Shown piece by piece: positions 41,967 to 49,588 of a stretch of 64,000 bases of DNA (position 1 is its first letter; each line of letters begins with the position of its first letter). The stretch spans positions 1 to 64,000 of the forward strand of contig JAVLCC010000007.1 in NCBI GenBank assembly GCA_031580995.1, read 5' to 3'. The position numbers were made by a program, and so were the translations under genes. Source of the stretch: CAJXVY01 sp031580995. GTDB lineage: Bacteria > Actinomycetota > Actinomycetes > Actinomycetales > Microbacteriaceae. A model generated the notes under the pieces. It saw nothing but the letters and a program-made list of their open reading frames with translations, searched no databases and was not told where the DNA came from.

Positions 41967-43211
41967 CTAACTACGAATTTGACCATCACCACGAACAAGC
42001 CACTTGGTCGAAGTTAGCTCATTTAGGCCCATCGGTCCCCGTGCATGGAGTTTTTGAGTTGAAATGCCAACCTCAGCACCCATTCCAAACTGTCCACCAT
42101 CTGTGAATCTGGTGGAGGCATTGACCATAACCGCAGCACTATCAACCTCTGCTAAAAATCTCTCTGCTGTCGAGTAATCCTCGGTGACGATGCTCTCGGT
42201 GTGGTGAGTGGAGTAGTTAGCTATGTGATCCAAAGCCTCGTCCAGGTTTTCAACTGTTTTCACGGATATCTCCATGGCCAAATACTCAGTGGCCCAATCA
42301 TCATCGGTGGCTTGGTTGGCTTCAGGAAACAATGCCCTGGTTTTTTCACAAGCGTTTATCTTCACTCCGCTGGCCTTCAAGTCGTTCAAAATAGCCACTC
42401 CCGTTGTTTCTAGAATTGCGGAGTGAATCAACAGCGTTTCCAAGGAATTGCAAACACTAACCCGATGGGTTTTTGAATTATTGGCAATATTAATTGCCTT
42501 TTGTTCATCAGCATCTTTATCAATAAATAGATGGACTATTCCATCACCAGTTTCAATAACGGGCACTTTTGATTCGTTCACAACGGTTTGGATTAGGTTT
42601 GCACTCCCCCTTGGAATCAAAACATCAACCAATCCACGAGCCTGCATCATCTCGGCTCCACCCTGTCGACCGAAGTCATCAACCGTCTGGACAAGCTGTT
42701 TGGGAAGCTTTGCCTGCTCCAGAGCTTTTTGAATGAGCCCAACTAGCACCCGATTAGTCTCAACCGCTGCACTCCCGCCCCGAAGCACAGCACCGTTTCC
42801 ACTTTTGATGGCCAGTGAGGCAATGTCTATGGTCACATTCGGTCTCGCCTCATAAATCACACCAATCACACCAAAGGGAACTCGGACTTGTTCGATTCTT
42901 AGACCATTTTCTAATTTGCTTCCGCGAAGGACATCCCCTATCGGATCGCCGAAGGCAATGATTTCATCAATTGAAGACTGCAAACCCTGAATTCGTTCAT
43001 CGCTCAATCGCAATCGATCAAACAGTGATTTTGCTAGTCCTTCTTTTTCGCCTCGCTCTAAATCCTGCTTATTCGCCTCTAAAATCCCTTGGCTGTTTTC
43101 TCCCAGAAGATTTCTTAGGTTCGAAAGCGCTAAATGCTTTTGCCCCGTGGAAGCCTGGGCCAGCTCTGGGGATGCCTTTTTGGCAGAGCTAAGAATATTC
43201 TGAACAGTCAT
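41967..43211 (-). CDS. proA: Gamma-glutamyl phosphate reductase
   Basis: NADPH-dependent reduction of glutamyl 5-phosphate to the semialdehyde in proline synthesis. 414 residues, aldehyde-dehydrogenase fold. Conserved segments: GVIGVIYEARPNVTIDIASL, ARGLVDVLIPRGSANLI, and VSVCNSLETLLIH, which contains the catalytic cysteine. ATG overlaps the end of proB by 4 bases (ATGA), so proB-proA are coupled. Confidence 0.96.
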   Translation of the reverse strand: MTVQNILSSAKKASPELAQASTGQKHLALSNLRNLLGENSQGILEANKQDLERGEKEGLAKSLFDRLRLSDERIQGLQSSIDEIIAFGDPIGDVLRGSKLENGLRIEQVRVPFGVIGVIYEARPNVTIDIASLAIKSGNGAVLRGGSAAVETNRVLVGLIQKALEQAKLPKQLVQTVDDFGRQGGAEMMQARGLVDVLIPRGSANLIQTVVNESKVPVIETGDGIVHLFIDKDADEQKAINIANNSKTHRVSVCNSLETLLIHSAILETTGVAILNDLKASGVKINACEKTRALFPEANQATDDDWATEYLAMEISVKTVENLDEALDHIANYSTHHTESIVTEDYSTAERFLAEVDSAAVMVNASTRFTDGGQFGMGAEVGISTQKLHARGPMGLNELTSTKWLVRGDGQIRS

Positions 43212-43996
43212 GATTCAAGCTTATTCTTTGCCTCGAACCAGGTGTGAGTGAAATCTTCAAACAGGATTTTTTCTGCGTTTGTAACCTTTGTGAGCATGAC
43301 GGGAATCCCAGACTCCGTGACTTTCAAAGCGGCCGACACCTTTGTCAGTGCACCACCCGTTCCAAACCCGGTTGAGGTCCCCGATATTTGAACATCCTGC
43401 AAATCTTCCTGGGAGCTGATTCGAGCAATTGGTCTTGAGCCATCCTGTTCAGGTGGGCCGGTGTAAATAGCATCAACATCGCTGAGTAAAATCAACAAAT
43501 CAGCACCCAATAAAGTTGCAACACTTGCAGCCAAACCGTCGTTGTCACCAAAGCGAATTTCCTGAGTTGCAACGGTGTCGTTTTCATTCACAATCGGAAT
43601 CACGCCCATTTCTAAAAGCCTAGAAAAAGCCTGCAGCGCATTTGATCGTGTTTCTGGAGTTTCCATGTTTTCAACTGTTAGGAGCACTTGCCCGGCAATC
43701 AGGTTAAAGCCTGACAGTAAACGCTGATAATCAGCCATCAGTCTCAATTGCCCAACTGCAGCCATGGCCTGCGAGGTTGGCAGGTCGGTGGCTTTGGCGG
43801 TTATCCCCAACACCGGTGCCGAGGATGCAATGGCTCCACTGCTAACCACAACCACCGCAGTTCCCTGCTCACGCAAATTGGCAGCCAACTTGCAAACAAG
43901 ACCTAATTGCTCCGAATTTTCACCAGTGATAGAAGAACTACCTATTTTTACCACTACCAGTGCGGATTCACTGATTTCACTAATTTGGCTTAGCAA
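43208..43996 (-). CDS. proB: Glutamate 5-kinase, short form without PUA domain
   Basis: Phosphorylates glutamate as the first step to proline. 262 residues cover only the amino-acid-kinase domain: VVKIGSSSIT at the start, VVSSGAIASS, NENDTVA and SDVDAIYTGPP all intact. The C-terminal PUA domain found in E. coli ProB (367 residues) is absent. The start is TTG at 43996, one base after the obgE stop. The obgE-proB-proA order is standard in actinobacteria. Confidence 0.93.
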   Translation of the reverse strand: MLSQISEISESALVVVKIGSSSITGENSEQLGLVCKLAANLREQGTAVVVVSSGAIASSAPVLGITAKATDLPTSQAMAAVGQLRLMADYQRLLSGFNLIAGQVLLTVENMETPETRSNALQAFSRLLEMGVIPIVNENDTVATQEIRFGDNDGLAASVATLLGADLLILLSDVDAIYTGPPEQDGSRPIARISSQEDLQDVQISGTSTGFGTGGALTKVSAALKVTESGIPVMLTKVTNAEKILFEDFTHTWFEAKNKLES

Positions 43997-43997
43997 T

Positions 43998-45497
43998 TTA
44001 CTCCTCGTCCAAATACTGCTCGCTGATCTTCGAGGCCTCTCTTTCGGCCTGCATTTTGTCTCTCATGCGAGTTCTGCTGTCCATCATCTCGTGATACTGC
44101 TCACGCCGCTGTTTGGTTGTTCGGCGATCATTTCCATCAATTCTTGAATCACTTCCCCTTGGAGTTGAAACCTCAGCTATTGAATTCACCATCGGTTGCC
44201 ACTCGAATAAGACTCCGTTTTCAGAACCGATAATCACCGTTGATCCTGATTTAGCTCCAGCTTTCATGAGTCTCTCTTCAACTCCCAGTTTTGCCAATCT
44301 CTCAGCTAAGTAACCGACTGCCTCATCATTGCTGAAATCGGTCTGAGCCACCCATCTTTCAGGTTTGACTCCTGTGATCCTAAAAATGGTTCCCTCGGCG
44401 CTATTTTGAGCTTTCACCTCAAACTCATCACTTGGTGCCTGTTTCACAAGGCTGATGATCTCTCGAGCACTGTCTTGGACCTGTGCATGCTCCTCGATCA
44501 GGTTGCTCATTGCAAAGCTCAGCTCCTTCAAGCCCTGCTTGCTAATGGCGGACACCTCGAAGACTCTGAGCCCCATCTTTTCAAACTCTGGACGCACCAT
44601 TTTGGCTATTGTCTCACCGTCATCTAGGTCTATTTTGTTCAATGCAATTAGCTGCGGTCGCTGATTCAAAGGGGTTCCGTTTTCAACTTCGTAGTTTTCT
44701 AATTCCTGAACAATTGCTCGGTAATCTTTCAGTGGTTCTCTGTCTGATTCCAAATTGGCGCAATCAATCACGTGCAAAATCACAGAACAGCGCTCGATGT
44801 GTCTCAAAAATTGCAGCCCTAGCCCTTTGCCTTCGCTTGCGCCCTCGATTAGCCCTGGGACATCGGCAATTGTGTAGCTTCTCTCCCCCGCCTGAACAAC
44901 TCCCAGGTTTGGATGCAGTGTTGTGAATGGATAATCCGCAATCTTTGGCCTTGCGGCACTCATGGCTGCAATCAGTGATGATTTACCAGCACTTGGATAA
45001 CCCACAAGCGCAACGTCCGCCACTGTTTTTAATTCCAGCACTATCTCGCCAGTCCAGCCAGGTATGCCAAGCAATGCAAAGCCAGGCGCTTTGCGACGTT
45101 TGCTGGCTAAGGCTGCATTTCCCAATCCGCCCATACCGCCCTGGGCGACTTCTAATTTCATGCCGGGCTGATTTAGATCAGCCAGAATTTCACCCTTTGG
45201 TGATTTCACTACTGTTCCAACAGGAACATCCAGAACAAGATCTTCACCCTTTGCTCCGTTGCGAAAATCTCCCGCTCCGGCATCGCCTCTGCCAGCAGAG
45301 CGATGGGGACGATAGTGATAATCAAGCAACGTTCCGGTGTTGGTTTCGGCAACCAACCAAATTGATCCGCCACTTCCTCCGTTGCCCCCATCGGGGCCAG
45401 CTAGTGGTTTATAACGCTCACGCTTTACAGACACGCAGCCATTGCCGCCATCCCCCGCTGCAAGCTGAAGCTTCACTTCATCAACAAAAGTAACCAC
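43998..45497 (-). CDS. obgE: GTPase Obg (CgtA)
   Basis: Large-subunit assembly GTPase with stress roles. 499 residues: glycine-rich Obg fold (1-158, GGDGGNGCVSVKRERYKPLAGPDGGNGG), GTPase domain with GYPSAGKSS, DVPG and NKID, then an OCT domain (about 345-425) and a charged C-terminal tail rich in Arg/Glu, the long form found in Gram-positive bacteria. GTG start with GGAGG 4 bases upstream. Separated from rpmA by an intrinsic terminator-like hairpin. Confidence 0.97.
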   Translation of the reverse strand: MVTFVDEVKLQLAAGDGGNGCVSVKRERYKPLAGPDGGNGGSGGSIWLVAETNTGTLLDYHYRPHRSAGRGDAGAGDFRNGAKGEDLVLDVPVGTVVKSPKGEILADLNQPGMKLEVAQGGMGGLGNAALASKRRKAPGFALLGIPGWTGEIVLELKTVADVALVGYPSAGKSSLIAAMSAARPKIADYPFTTLHPNLGVVQAGERSYTIADVPGLIEGASEGKGLGLQFLRHIERCSVILHVIDCANLESDREPLKDYRAIVQELENYEVENGTPLNQRPQLIALNKIDLDDGETIAKMVRPEFEKMGLRVFEVSAISKQGLKELSFAMSNLIEEHAQVQDSAREIISLVKQAPSDEFEVKAQNSAEGTIFRITGVKPERWVAQTDFSNDEAVGYLAERLAKLGVEERLMKAGAKSGSTVIIGSENGVLFEWQPMVNSIAEVSTPRGSDSRIDGNDRRTTKQRREQYHEMMDSRTRMRDKMQAEREASKISEQYLDEE

Positions 45498-45510
45498 TTC
45501 ACCTCCAAAT

Positions 45511-45538
45511 AAAAATGGGCGGACCCACAGGCCCGCCC
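45511..45538 (-). terminator. Intrinsic terminator after rplU-rpmA
   Basis: On the minus strand GGGCGGGCC (45530-45538) pairs with GGTCCGCCC (45517-45525), a 9-bp stem with one G-U pair and a 4-base loop, followed by A or U and then UUUUU (45511-45515). It lies between rpmA and obgE, so it probably lets only part of the ribosomal-protein transcript reach obgE. Confidence 0.8.
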
Positions 45539-45555
45539 AAAAATCTTACCCCTGG

Positions 45556-45807
45556 CTACTCAGCCAAAATGTTTACGACCTTGCGGCCACCCTTGCTACC
45601 AAACTCAACAGCACCTCCGGCGAGAGCAAACAGAGTGTCGTCTTTGCCACGGCCCACGTTGGAGCCCGGGTGAAAGTGAGTTCCGCGCTGGCGAACAATG
45701 ATTTCACCCGCGTTTACAACTTCTCCTGCAAATCTTTTTACACCCAAACGCTGTGAGTTTGAATCGCGACCGTTTTTAGTGGAGCTAGCTCCCTTTTTGT
45801 GTGCCAT
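45556..45807 (-). CDS. rpmA: 50S ribosomal protein L27
   Basis: 83-residue protein near the peptidyl-transferase centre. Starts MAHKKGASSTKNGRDSNSQRLGVKRFAGE and ends ALAGGAVEFGSKGGRKVVNILAE, a full match to L27; there is no N-terminal extension needing cleavage. It follows rplU by 6 bp. Confidence 0.98.
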   Translation of the reverse strand: MAHKKGASSTKNGRDSNSQRLGVKRFAGEVVNAGEIIVRQRGTHFHPGSNVGRGKDDTLFALAGGAVEFGSKGGRKVVNILAE

Positions 45808-45813
45808 TTCCGC

Positions 45814-46119
45814 CTACTTAATCTCGGTGACCTTAACGCGGGTCAAATCCTGACGGTGACCCTGACGCTTTTTATAGCCAGTTTTGTTCTTGTATTTCTG
45901 GATAACAATCTTTGGACCTCTGAGTTCTTCAATGACCTCAGCGGTTACTTTTACCTTGGCCAGCGCTTTCGCATCGGAGGTGACTTTGTCACCATCAACG
46001 AGCAATACCGCAGGAAGCTCTACCTTGCCACTGGAAGCCTTGATACGGTCCATGGTCACTAGTGACCCGACCTCTACTTTTTCCTGGCGCCCACCGGCGC
46101 GAACTACTGCGTAAACCAC
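45814..46119 (-). CDS. rplU: 50S ribosomal protein L21
   Basis: 101-residue 23S rRNA-binding protein. Starts VYAVVRAGGRQEKVEVGSLV and contains KYKNKTGYKKRQGHRQDLTRVKV at the C-terminal end. The open frame reaches 46158, but GTG at 46119 has AGAGG 6 bases upstream and gives the normal L21 length, so I use it. A promoter with TTGACC and TAGAAT lies upstream in the end of the RNase E gene. Confidence 0.96.
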   Translation of the reverse strand: MVYAVVRAGGRQEKVEVGSLVTMDRIKASSGKVELPAVLLVDGDKVTSDAKALAKVKVTAEVIEELRGPKIVIQKYKNKTGYKKRQGHRQDLTRVKVTEIK

Positions 46120-46167
46120 GCTTAACCTCTTTTGTCTGCTTAGGGATGTTGCAAGCAACAGCCTTGA

Positions 46168-46197
46168 ATTCTATACCTGAATCTACCTATTGGTCAA
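46168..46197 (-). promoter_or_regulatory. Promoter of rplU-rpmA
   Basis: -35-like TTGACC (46192-46197), an 18-bp spacer and -10-like TAGAAT (46168-46173; TATAGA two bases earlier is an alternative with 16 bp). The -35 lies in the last codons of the RNase E gene. The leader of about 40 bases contains the self-complementary GTTGCTTGCAAC. Confidence 0.65.
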
Positions 46198-48016
46198 CGT
46201 TTGGAGTTGTCTGTTTGGAAGTAACTCGCCTACGCCTAGGTTTTTTGGGTTTGGTTTCCTCAGCTTCTGGAAGAGAATCCAACACTTTATCCAAAATATT
46301 GCCGGTCTCTTCGCTCTTTTCGGGCTCATCCCCGGCTGCTGCGTCATGAATTTTGTTCACCATCGAACCAAGCTCTTTGGCTTTTTCTGGATCAACAATC
46401 TTTTTGGTTTCAGGCTTTGCCTTAGAGCTTTTTTGTTCGGCTTTGTATTTCTGCTCTTCGGTGATTGTCATTCCTCTACCGGCGCAGCAGTCACAAACCT
46501 CACCAAATGTCTCCAGCAATCCCACACCGAGCTTTTTCCTGGTCATCTGAATCAATCCCAAAGAGGTTACCTCTGCGACCTGATGCTTGGTTCTGTCTCT
46601 ACTGAGGCATTCCATGAGCCTTCTTTGAACTTGCTCTCGGTTGGATTCCAGTGTCATGTCAATGAAATCAACGACGATGATTCCACCGATGTCCCGAAGT
46701 CTTAGTTGACGCACCAGCTCCTCAGCAGCTTCCAAGTTGTTCTTGGTTACCGTTTCTTCCAAGTTTCCGCCACTACCGATGAACTTTCCGGTATTCACAT
46801 CGACAACAGTCATAGCTTCCGTACGGTCAATCACCAGTGATCCACCACTTGGCAAATAAACCTTGCGTTCCAAGGCTTTATGAATCTGATCACCAATTCT
46901 GAAAGCATCGAATATGTCTTCTTTTTGTTTGTGAACGCTGAGCCTCTCTTTCAACTCTGGCGCAACGCTCTCTAAATATTCATTGATCGAGGTGTTGGTT
47001 TTTGCACCCTGGACAACCATTGATTGGAAATCTTCGTTGAAAACATCCCTGATGATTTTTATCAACTGATCGGATTCAGTGTGCAAAAGCGAGGGTGCTT
47101 TGCCCTTTTCGCTTTTTTTGCCAATGCTCTGCCACTGTTCGGTGAGTCTTTTCACATCAAGTGCCAATTGCTCCTCAGTGGCACCCTCTGCTGCGGTTCG
47201 AACAATTACCCCAGCATCAGCCGGGAGCAGTTCTTTGAGGATTCCTTTCAGACGTTGACGCTCTTTATCCGGAAGCTTCCTGGATATTCCGTTCATGTTT
47301 CCACCTGGTACATAAACCAGATATCTTCCGGGAAGAGATATTTGACTAGTCAGGCGAGCACCCTTTTGGCCAACCGGATCCTTTGTCACCTGCACCAAAA
47401 CCTTGTCGCCTGTTTTTAGTGCGAGTTCAATTTTTCTTGGCTGGTTTCCTGTTTCGGCTGCATCCCAGTCCACTTCACCTGAATACAAAACTGCATTTCG
47501 ACCCTTGCCGATATCAACAAAGGCTGCCTCCATGCTGGGAAGAACGTTTTGAACCTTCCCGAGGTAGATATTTCCAATTAGTGAAGCCGATTGAGACTGA
47601 GCAACGTAGTGCTCAACCAGAATGGCATCTTCCAAAACACCAATTTGAACCCTGTCATCTGCCTCGCGGACGATCATCTTCCGATCAACAGATTCACGTC
47701 TTGCTAAAAATTCACTCTCTGAAATACTGCTTCGCCTGCGGTTGTCATTGCGCGGTTCTCTTCTACGCTGACGCTTTGAATCGACTCGGGTTGAATCATC
47801 GGTCTTTTTTTCTTCTGGTTTCTGCTCCGGAGTCTTGGTTCTTTTTCGCTTTCGCGGCTCAGATTCCTCCTGCTTTGGAGGTCTGGCGATTTCTGCTTTT
47901 AGCTTTCCACTTCGACTGTCAACCTCTGGGGTTGGCAAATCTGGTGCTTGAAACAGTAATGATGCTGCGGGTGGCTGAACTGCTTTTGGCTCAGCCTCGG
48001 TCTTTTTCCTTGGCAC
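46187..48016 (-). CDS. rne: Ribonuclease E/G family endoribonuclease
   Basis: Single-strand endoribonuclease for mRNA decay and rRNA/tRNA processing. 609 residues: a basic, low-complexity N-terminal extension (1-115, rich in Lys/Arg/Glu), an S1 domain (about 135-235), the catalytic core with DVNTGK near 404 and the second acidic motif DFIDM near 448, the zinc-link CDCCAGRG near 509, and a short charged tail. In actinobacteria the disordered scaffold is often on both ends, as here. GTG start with AGGAG 6 bases upstream. Precedes rplU-rpmA in the usual order. Confidence 0.94.
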   Translation of the reverse strand: MPRKKTEAEPKAVQPPAASLLFQAPDLPTPEVDSRSGKLKAEIARPPKQEESEPRKRKRTKTPEQKPEEKKTDDSTRVDSKRQRRREPRNDNRRRSSISESEFLARRESVDRKMIVREADDRVQIGVLEDAILVEHYVAQSQSASLIGNIYLGKVQNVLPSMEAAFVDIGKGRNAVLYSGEVDWDAAETGNQPRKIELALKTGDKVLVQVTKDPVGQKGARLTSQISLPGRYLVYVPGGNMNGISRKLPDKERQRLKGILKELLPADAGVIVRTAAEGATEEQLALDVKRLTEQWQSIGKKSEKGKAPSLLHTESDQLIKIIRDVFNEDFQSMVVQGAKTNTSINEYLESVAPELKERLSVHKQKEDIFDAFRIGDQIHKALERKVYLPSGGSLVIDRTEAMTVVDVNTGKFIGSGGNLEETVTKNNLEAAEELVRQLRLRDIGGIIVVDFIDMTLESNREQVQRRLMECLSRDRTKHQVAEVTSLGLIQMTRKKLGVGLLETFGEVCDCCAGRGMTITEEQKYKAEQKSSKAKPETKKIVDPEKAKELGSMVNKIHDAAAGDEPEKSEETGNILDKVLDSLPEAEETKPKKPRRRRVTSKQTTPNVDQ

Positions 48017-48199
48017 TTTGGCTCCTGTGCCGATTCGTCCACAGCCGGTCTCGGCGTCAAATCTTAACTCTTGCGCGTCCTCGCGCTAATCACGGTAGCC
48101 CTTCATATGGCTCAACATTCCGCAAAAATCTTCGGTGTAACTGTGGCTACACCTAGCTTTAGCTTAGCAATAACGTGACGGAAATGAGATACTGAGTCG
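48017..48199. promoter_or_regulatory. RNase E/VKOR divergent intergenic region with two hairpins
   Basis: 183 bp between the divergent RNase E and VKOR genes, one of the longest gaps in the window. Two perfect inverted repeats are seen: GCGCG-TCCT-CGCGC (48073-48086) and GGTGTA-N8-TACACC (48134-48153). Neither has a U-run, so they are not intrinsic terminators. Both could fold in the RNase E leader, where autoregulation through leader structure is known for E. coli rne. No consensus promoter for RNase E was recognised. Confidence 0.4.
48188..48193 (+). promoter_or_regulatory. -10-like element GATACT for the VKOR gene (leaderless mRNA likely)
   Basis: GATACT, then GAGTCG, then GTG: identical hexamer and spacing to recO. 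No Shine-Dalgarno. The start of transcription would coincide with the GTG start codon. Confidence 0.45.
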
Positions 48200-48811
48200 G
48201 TGAGCAACCTTATTGAGAATGAAACTCGGGTAAAACCGGGTGTTATTTACGCCCTCGCCTCAATTGTGTTTGGGGTAATTGGGTGGATTGCCTCGTTGGC
48301 GCTGACCGTTGAGCGCATTCGGGTTGCTGAAAACCCAGAAGCAACTCTGGCTTGCGATGTTTCTCCGTTTATTTCCTGCAAATCCGTGATGCTCACCGAA
48401 CAGGCCTCACTTTTTGGATTTCCAAACCCGCTTATTGGACTTGCGAGTTTTTTCGCACCGGTGCTAATCGGTTTTGCCATTTTGGCCGGAGCTGAATTCA
48501 AAAACTGGTTCTGGAACGCCTATTTGGTTGGAAACGTTTTGGGGTTTGTTTTTGTGTTGTGGCTTTTCTCCCAAAGTGTGTTCGTAATCGATGCTCTCTG
48601 CCCCTATTGCATTGTTGCCTGGGTTGCAATGATTCCGCTGTTATGGATGAATGCGGGATTGGTTATGGCCAAAGGTGCGCTTGGTGAAAACTTGGTAGGT
48701 GCTGGCACGGCTGTATATGAGTGGAACTGGGTTGCAACAACAGCAACCTATGTTGCAATCTCGCTAGTTATCTTGGTTGTCTACTGGGATTTGTGGCCGA
48801 CTCTTTTTTAG
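48200..48811 (+). CDS. Vitamin K epoxide reductase (VKOR) family membrane protein
   Basis: Integral membrane oxidoreductase that passes electrons from thiols to quinone and so drives disulfide formation in exported proteins, replacing DsbB in actinobacteria. 203 residues with about five helices. Both redox pairs are present: loop cysteines Cys52 and Cys60 (LACDVSPFISCKS) and the active-site CPYC at 134-137. GTG start supported by a -10-like GATACT 6 bases upstream. Its stop overlaps the ndk stop (TTAG). No DsbA-like partner in the window. Confidence 0.9.
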   Translation: MSNLIENETRVKPGVIYALASIVFGVIGWIASLALTVERIRVAENPEATLACDVSPFISCKSVMLTEQASLFGFPNPLIGLASFFAPVLIGFAILAGAEFKNWFWNAYLVGNVLGFVFVLWLFSQSVFVIDALCPYCIVAWVAMIPLLWMNAGLVMAKGALGENLVGAGTAVYEWNWVATTATYVAISLVILVVYWDLWPTLF

Positions 48812-49218
48812 CCAAACCACAGCTTCAGCTCACGCTCTGCTGATTCCTCTGAGTCTGAGCCATGCACAAGATTCTGCTGAACTTTCAAGCCCCAGTCTCT
48901 TGCAAGATCACCCCTGATAGTGCCGGCAGCAGCCGTGGTTGGATCGGTGGTTCCAGCTATTGAGCGGAAACCCTCAATTACCCTGTCACCACTTAGCTTG
49001 CAGGCAAGGGTCGGACCGCTGAGCATAAATTCAACCAGTGGCTCAAAAAAGGGCTTGCCTTGATGCTCTGCGTAGTGCTCTTCCAATAATTGTTTTGAAG
49101 GTTGAAAAAGCTTTATATCCTCAATGACATAACCTTTTGCCTCACAGCGTCGAAGGATTTCACCAATTAGGTTTCTTTTCACGCCATCAGGCTTGATCAA
49201 AACAAGTGTTGACTGCAT
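48808..49218 (-). CDS. ndk: Nucleoside diphosphate kinase
   Basis: Balances NTP/dNTP pools by phosphate exchange. 136 residues; starts MQSTLVLIKPDGVKRNLIGEI, catalytic His119 in NLVHGSDSEESAERE. All conserved positions are intact. Ends within the 3' end of the convergent VKOR gene. The folC-DUF4233-ndk order is typical of actinobacteria. Confidence 0.97.
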   Translation of the reverse strand: MQSTLVLIKPDGVKRNLIGEILRRCEAKGYVIEDIKLFQPSKQLLEEHYAEHQGKPFFEPLVEFMLSGPTLACKLSGDRVIEGFRSIAGTTDPTTAAAGTIRGDLARDWGLKVQQNLVHGSDSEESAERELKLWFG

Positions 49219-49219
49219 A

Positions 49220-49588
49220 TCAATTGTCTTCCTCTTCTAGTTGTTTGAGGTAATTCTCACGAGCTTTATCGACAGTTCTTCCAGCTATCATCATCCAAAT
49301 CCACAATCCAGCAAAGATTGCACCTACGAAGAACATCCCCCAAATCCAAAAACCACTGATGACTAACAAAACCTGCAACAGTGAACCGAAAATATAACCC
49401 CCGGGTTTACCCAAGATACCGGGAGTAACCATCATGATCAGCGAGATTGTAATCCCGATCCCCCAGACCCACTCTGGAGGAGCTAGCTCAAGCCCAAAGG
49501 CGACAAGTGTTGCGAAAAAAACTACAAAGGCCTCAAAAACTAAAAGGATACTCCCGAGTGTTCTCTGGGTTGACCTAGTCTTTTTCAA
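49220..49588 (-). CDS. DUF4233-family membrane protein
   Basis: 122 residues with about four membrane helices (near 12-30, 33-51, 63-80 and 84-104) and a short acidic tail. The N-terminal RSTQRTLGSILLVFEAFVVFFATL is characteristic of the DUF4233 proteins found between folC and ndk in actinobacteria. Function unknown. TTG start overlapping the folC 3' end by 14 bases, so translation is coupled. Confidence 0.82.
   Translation of the reverse strand: MKKTRSTQRTLGSILLVFEAFVVFFATLVAFGLELAPPEWVWGIGITISLIMMVTPGILGKPGGYIFGSLLQVLLVISGFWIWGMFFVGAIFAGLWIWMMIAGRTVDKARENYLKQLEEEDN

Noticed and set aside
44927..45493. 188-codon plus-strand frame opposite obgE
   Set aside because: Antisense to the glycine-rich Obg domain, whose GGN codons give long open reverse frames rich in Pro, Gln and His. 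No Shine-Dalgarno and no family resemblance.
48073..48153. The two hairpins before the RNase E gene as terminators
   Set aside because: Neither is followed by a run of U on either strand, and both lie between divergent genes where no transcript needs to end.
47383..48156. 257-codon plus-strand frame opposite the RNase E gene
   Set aside because: It is fully antisense to a well-conserved RNase E/G gene, its product is low-complexity (His, Leu, Arg and Phe rich) and has no recognisable domain; it is explained by the codon structure of the real gene.
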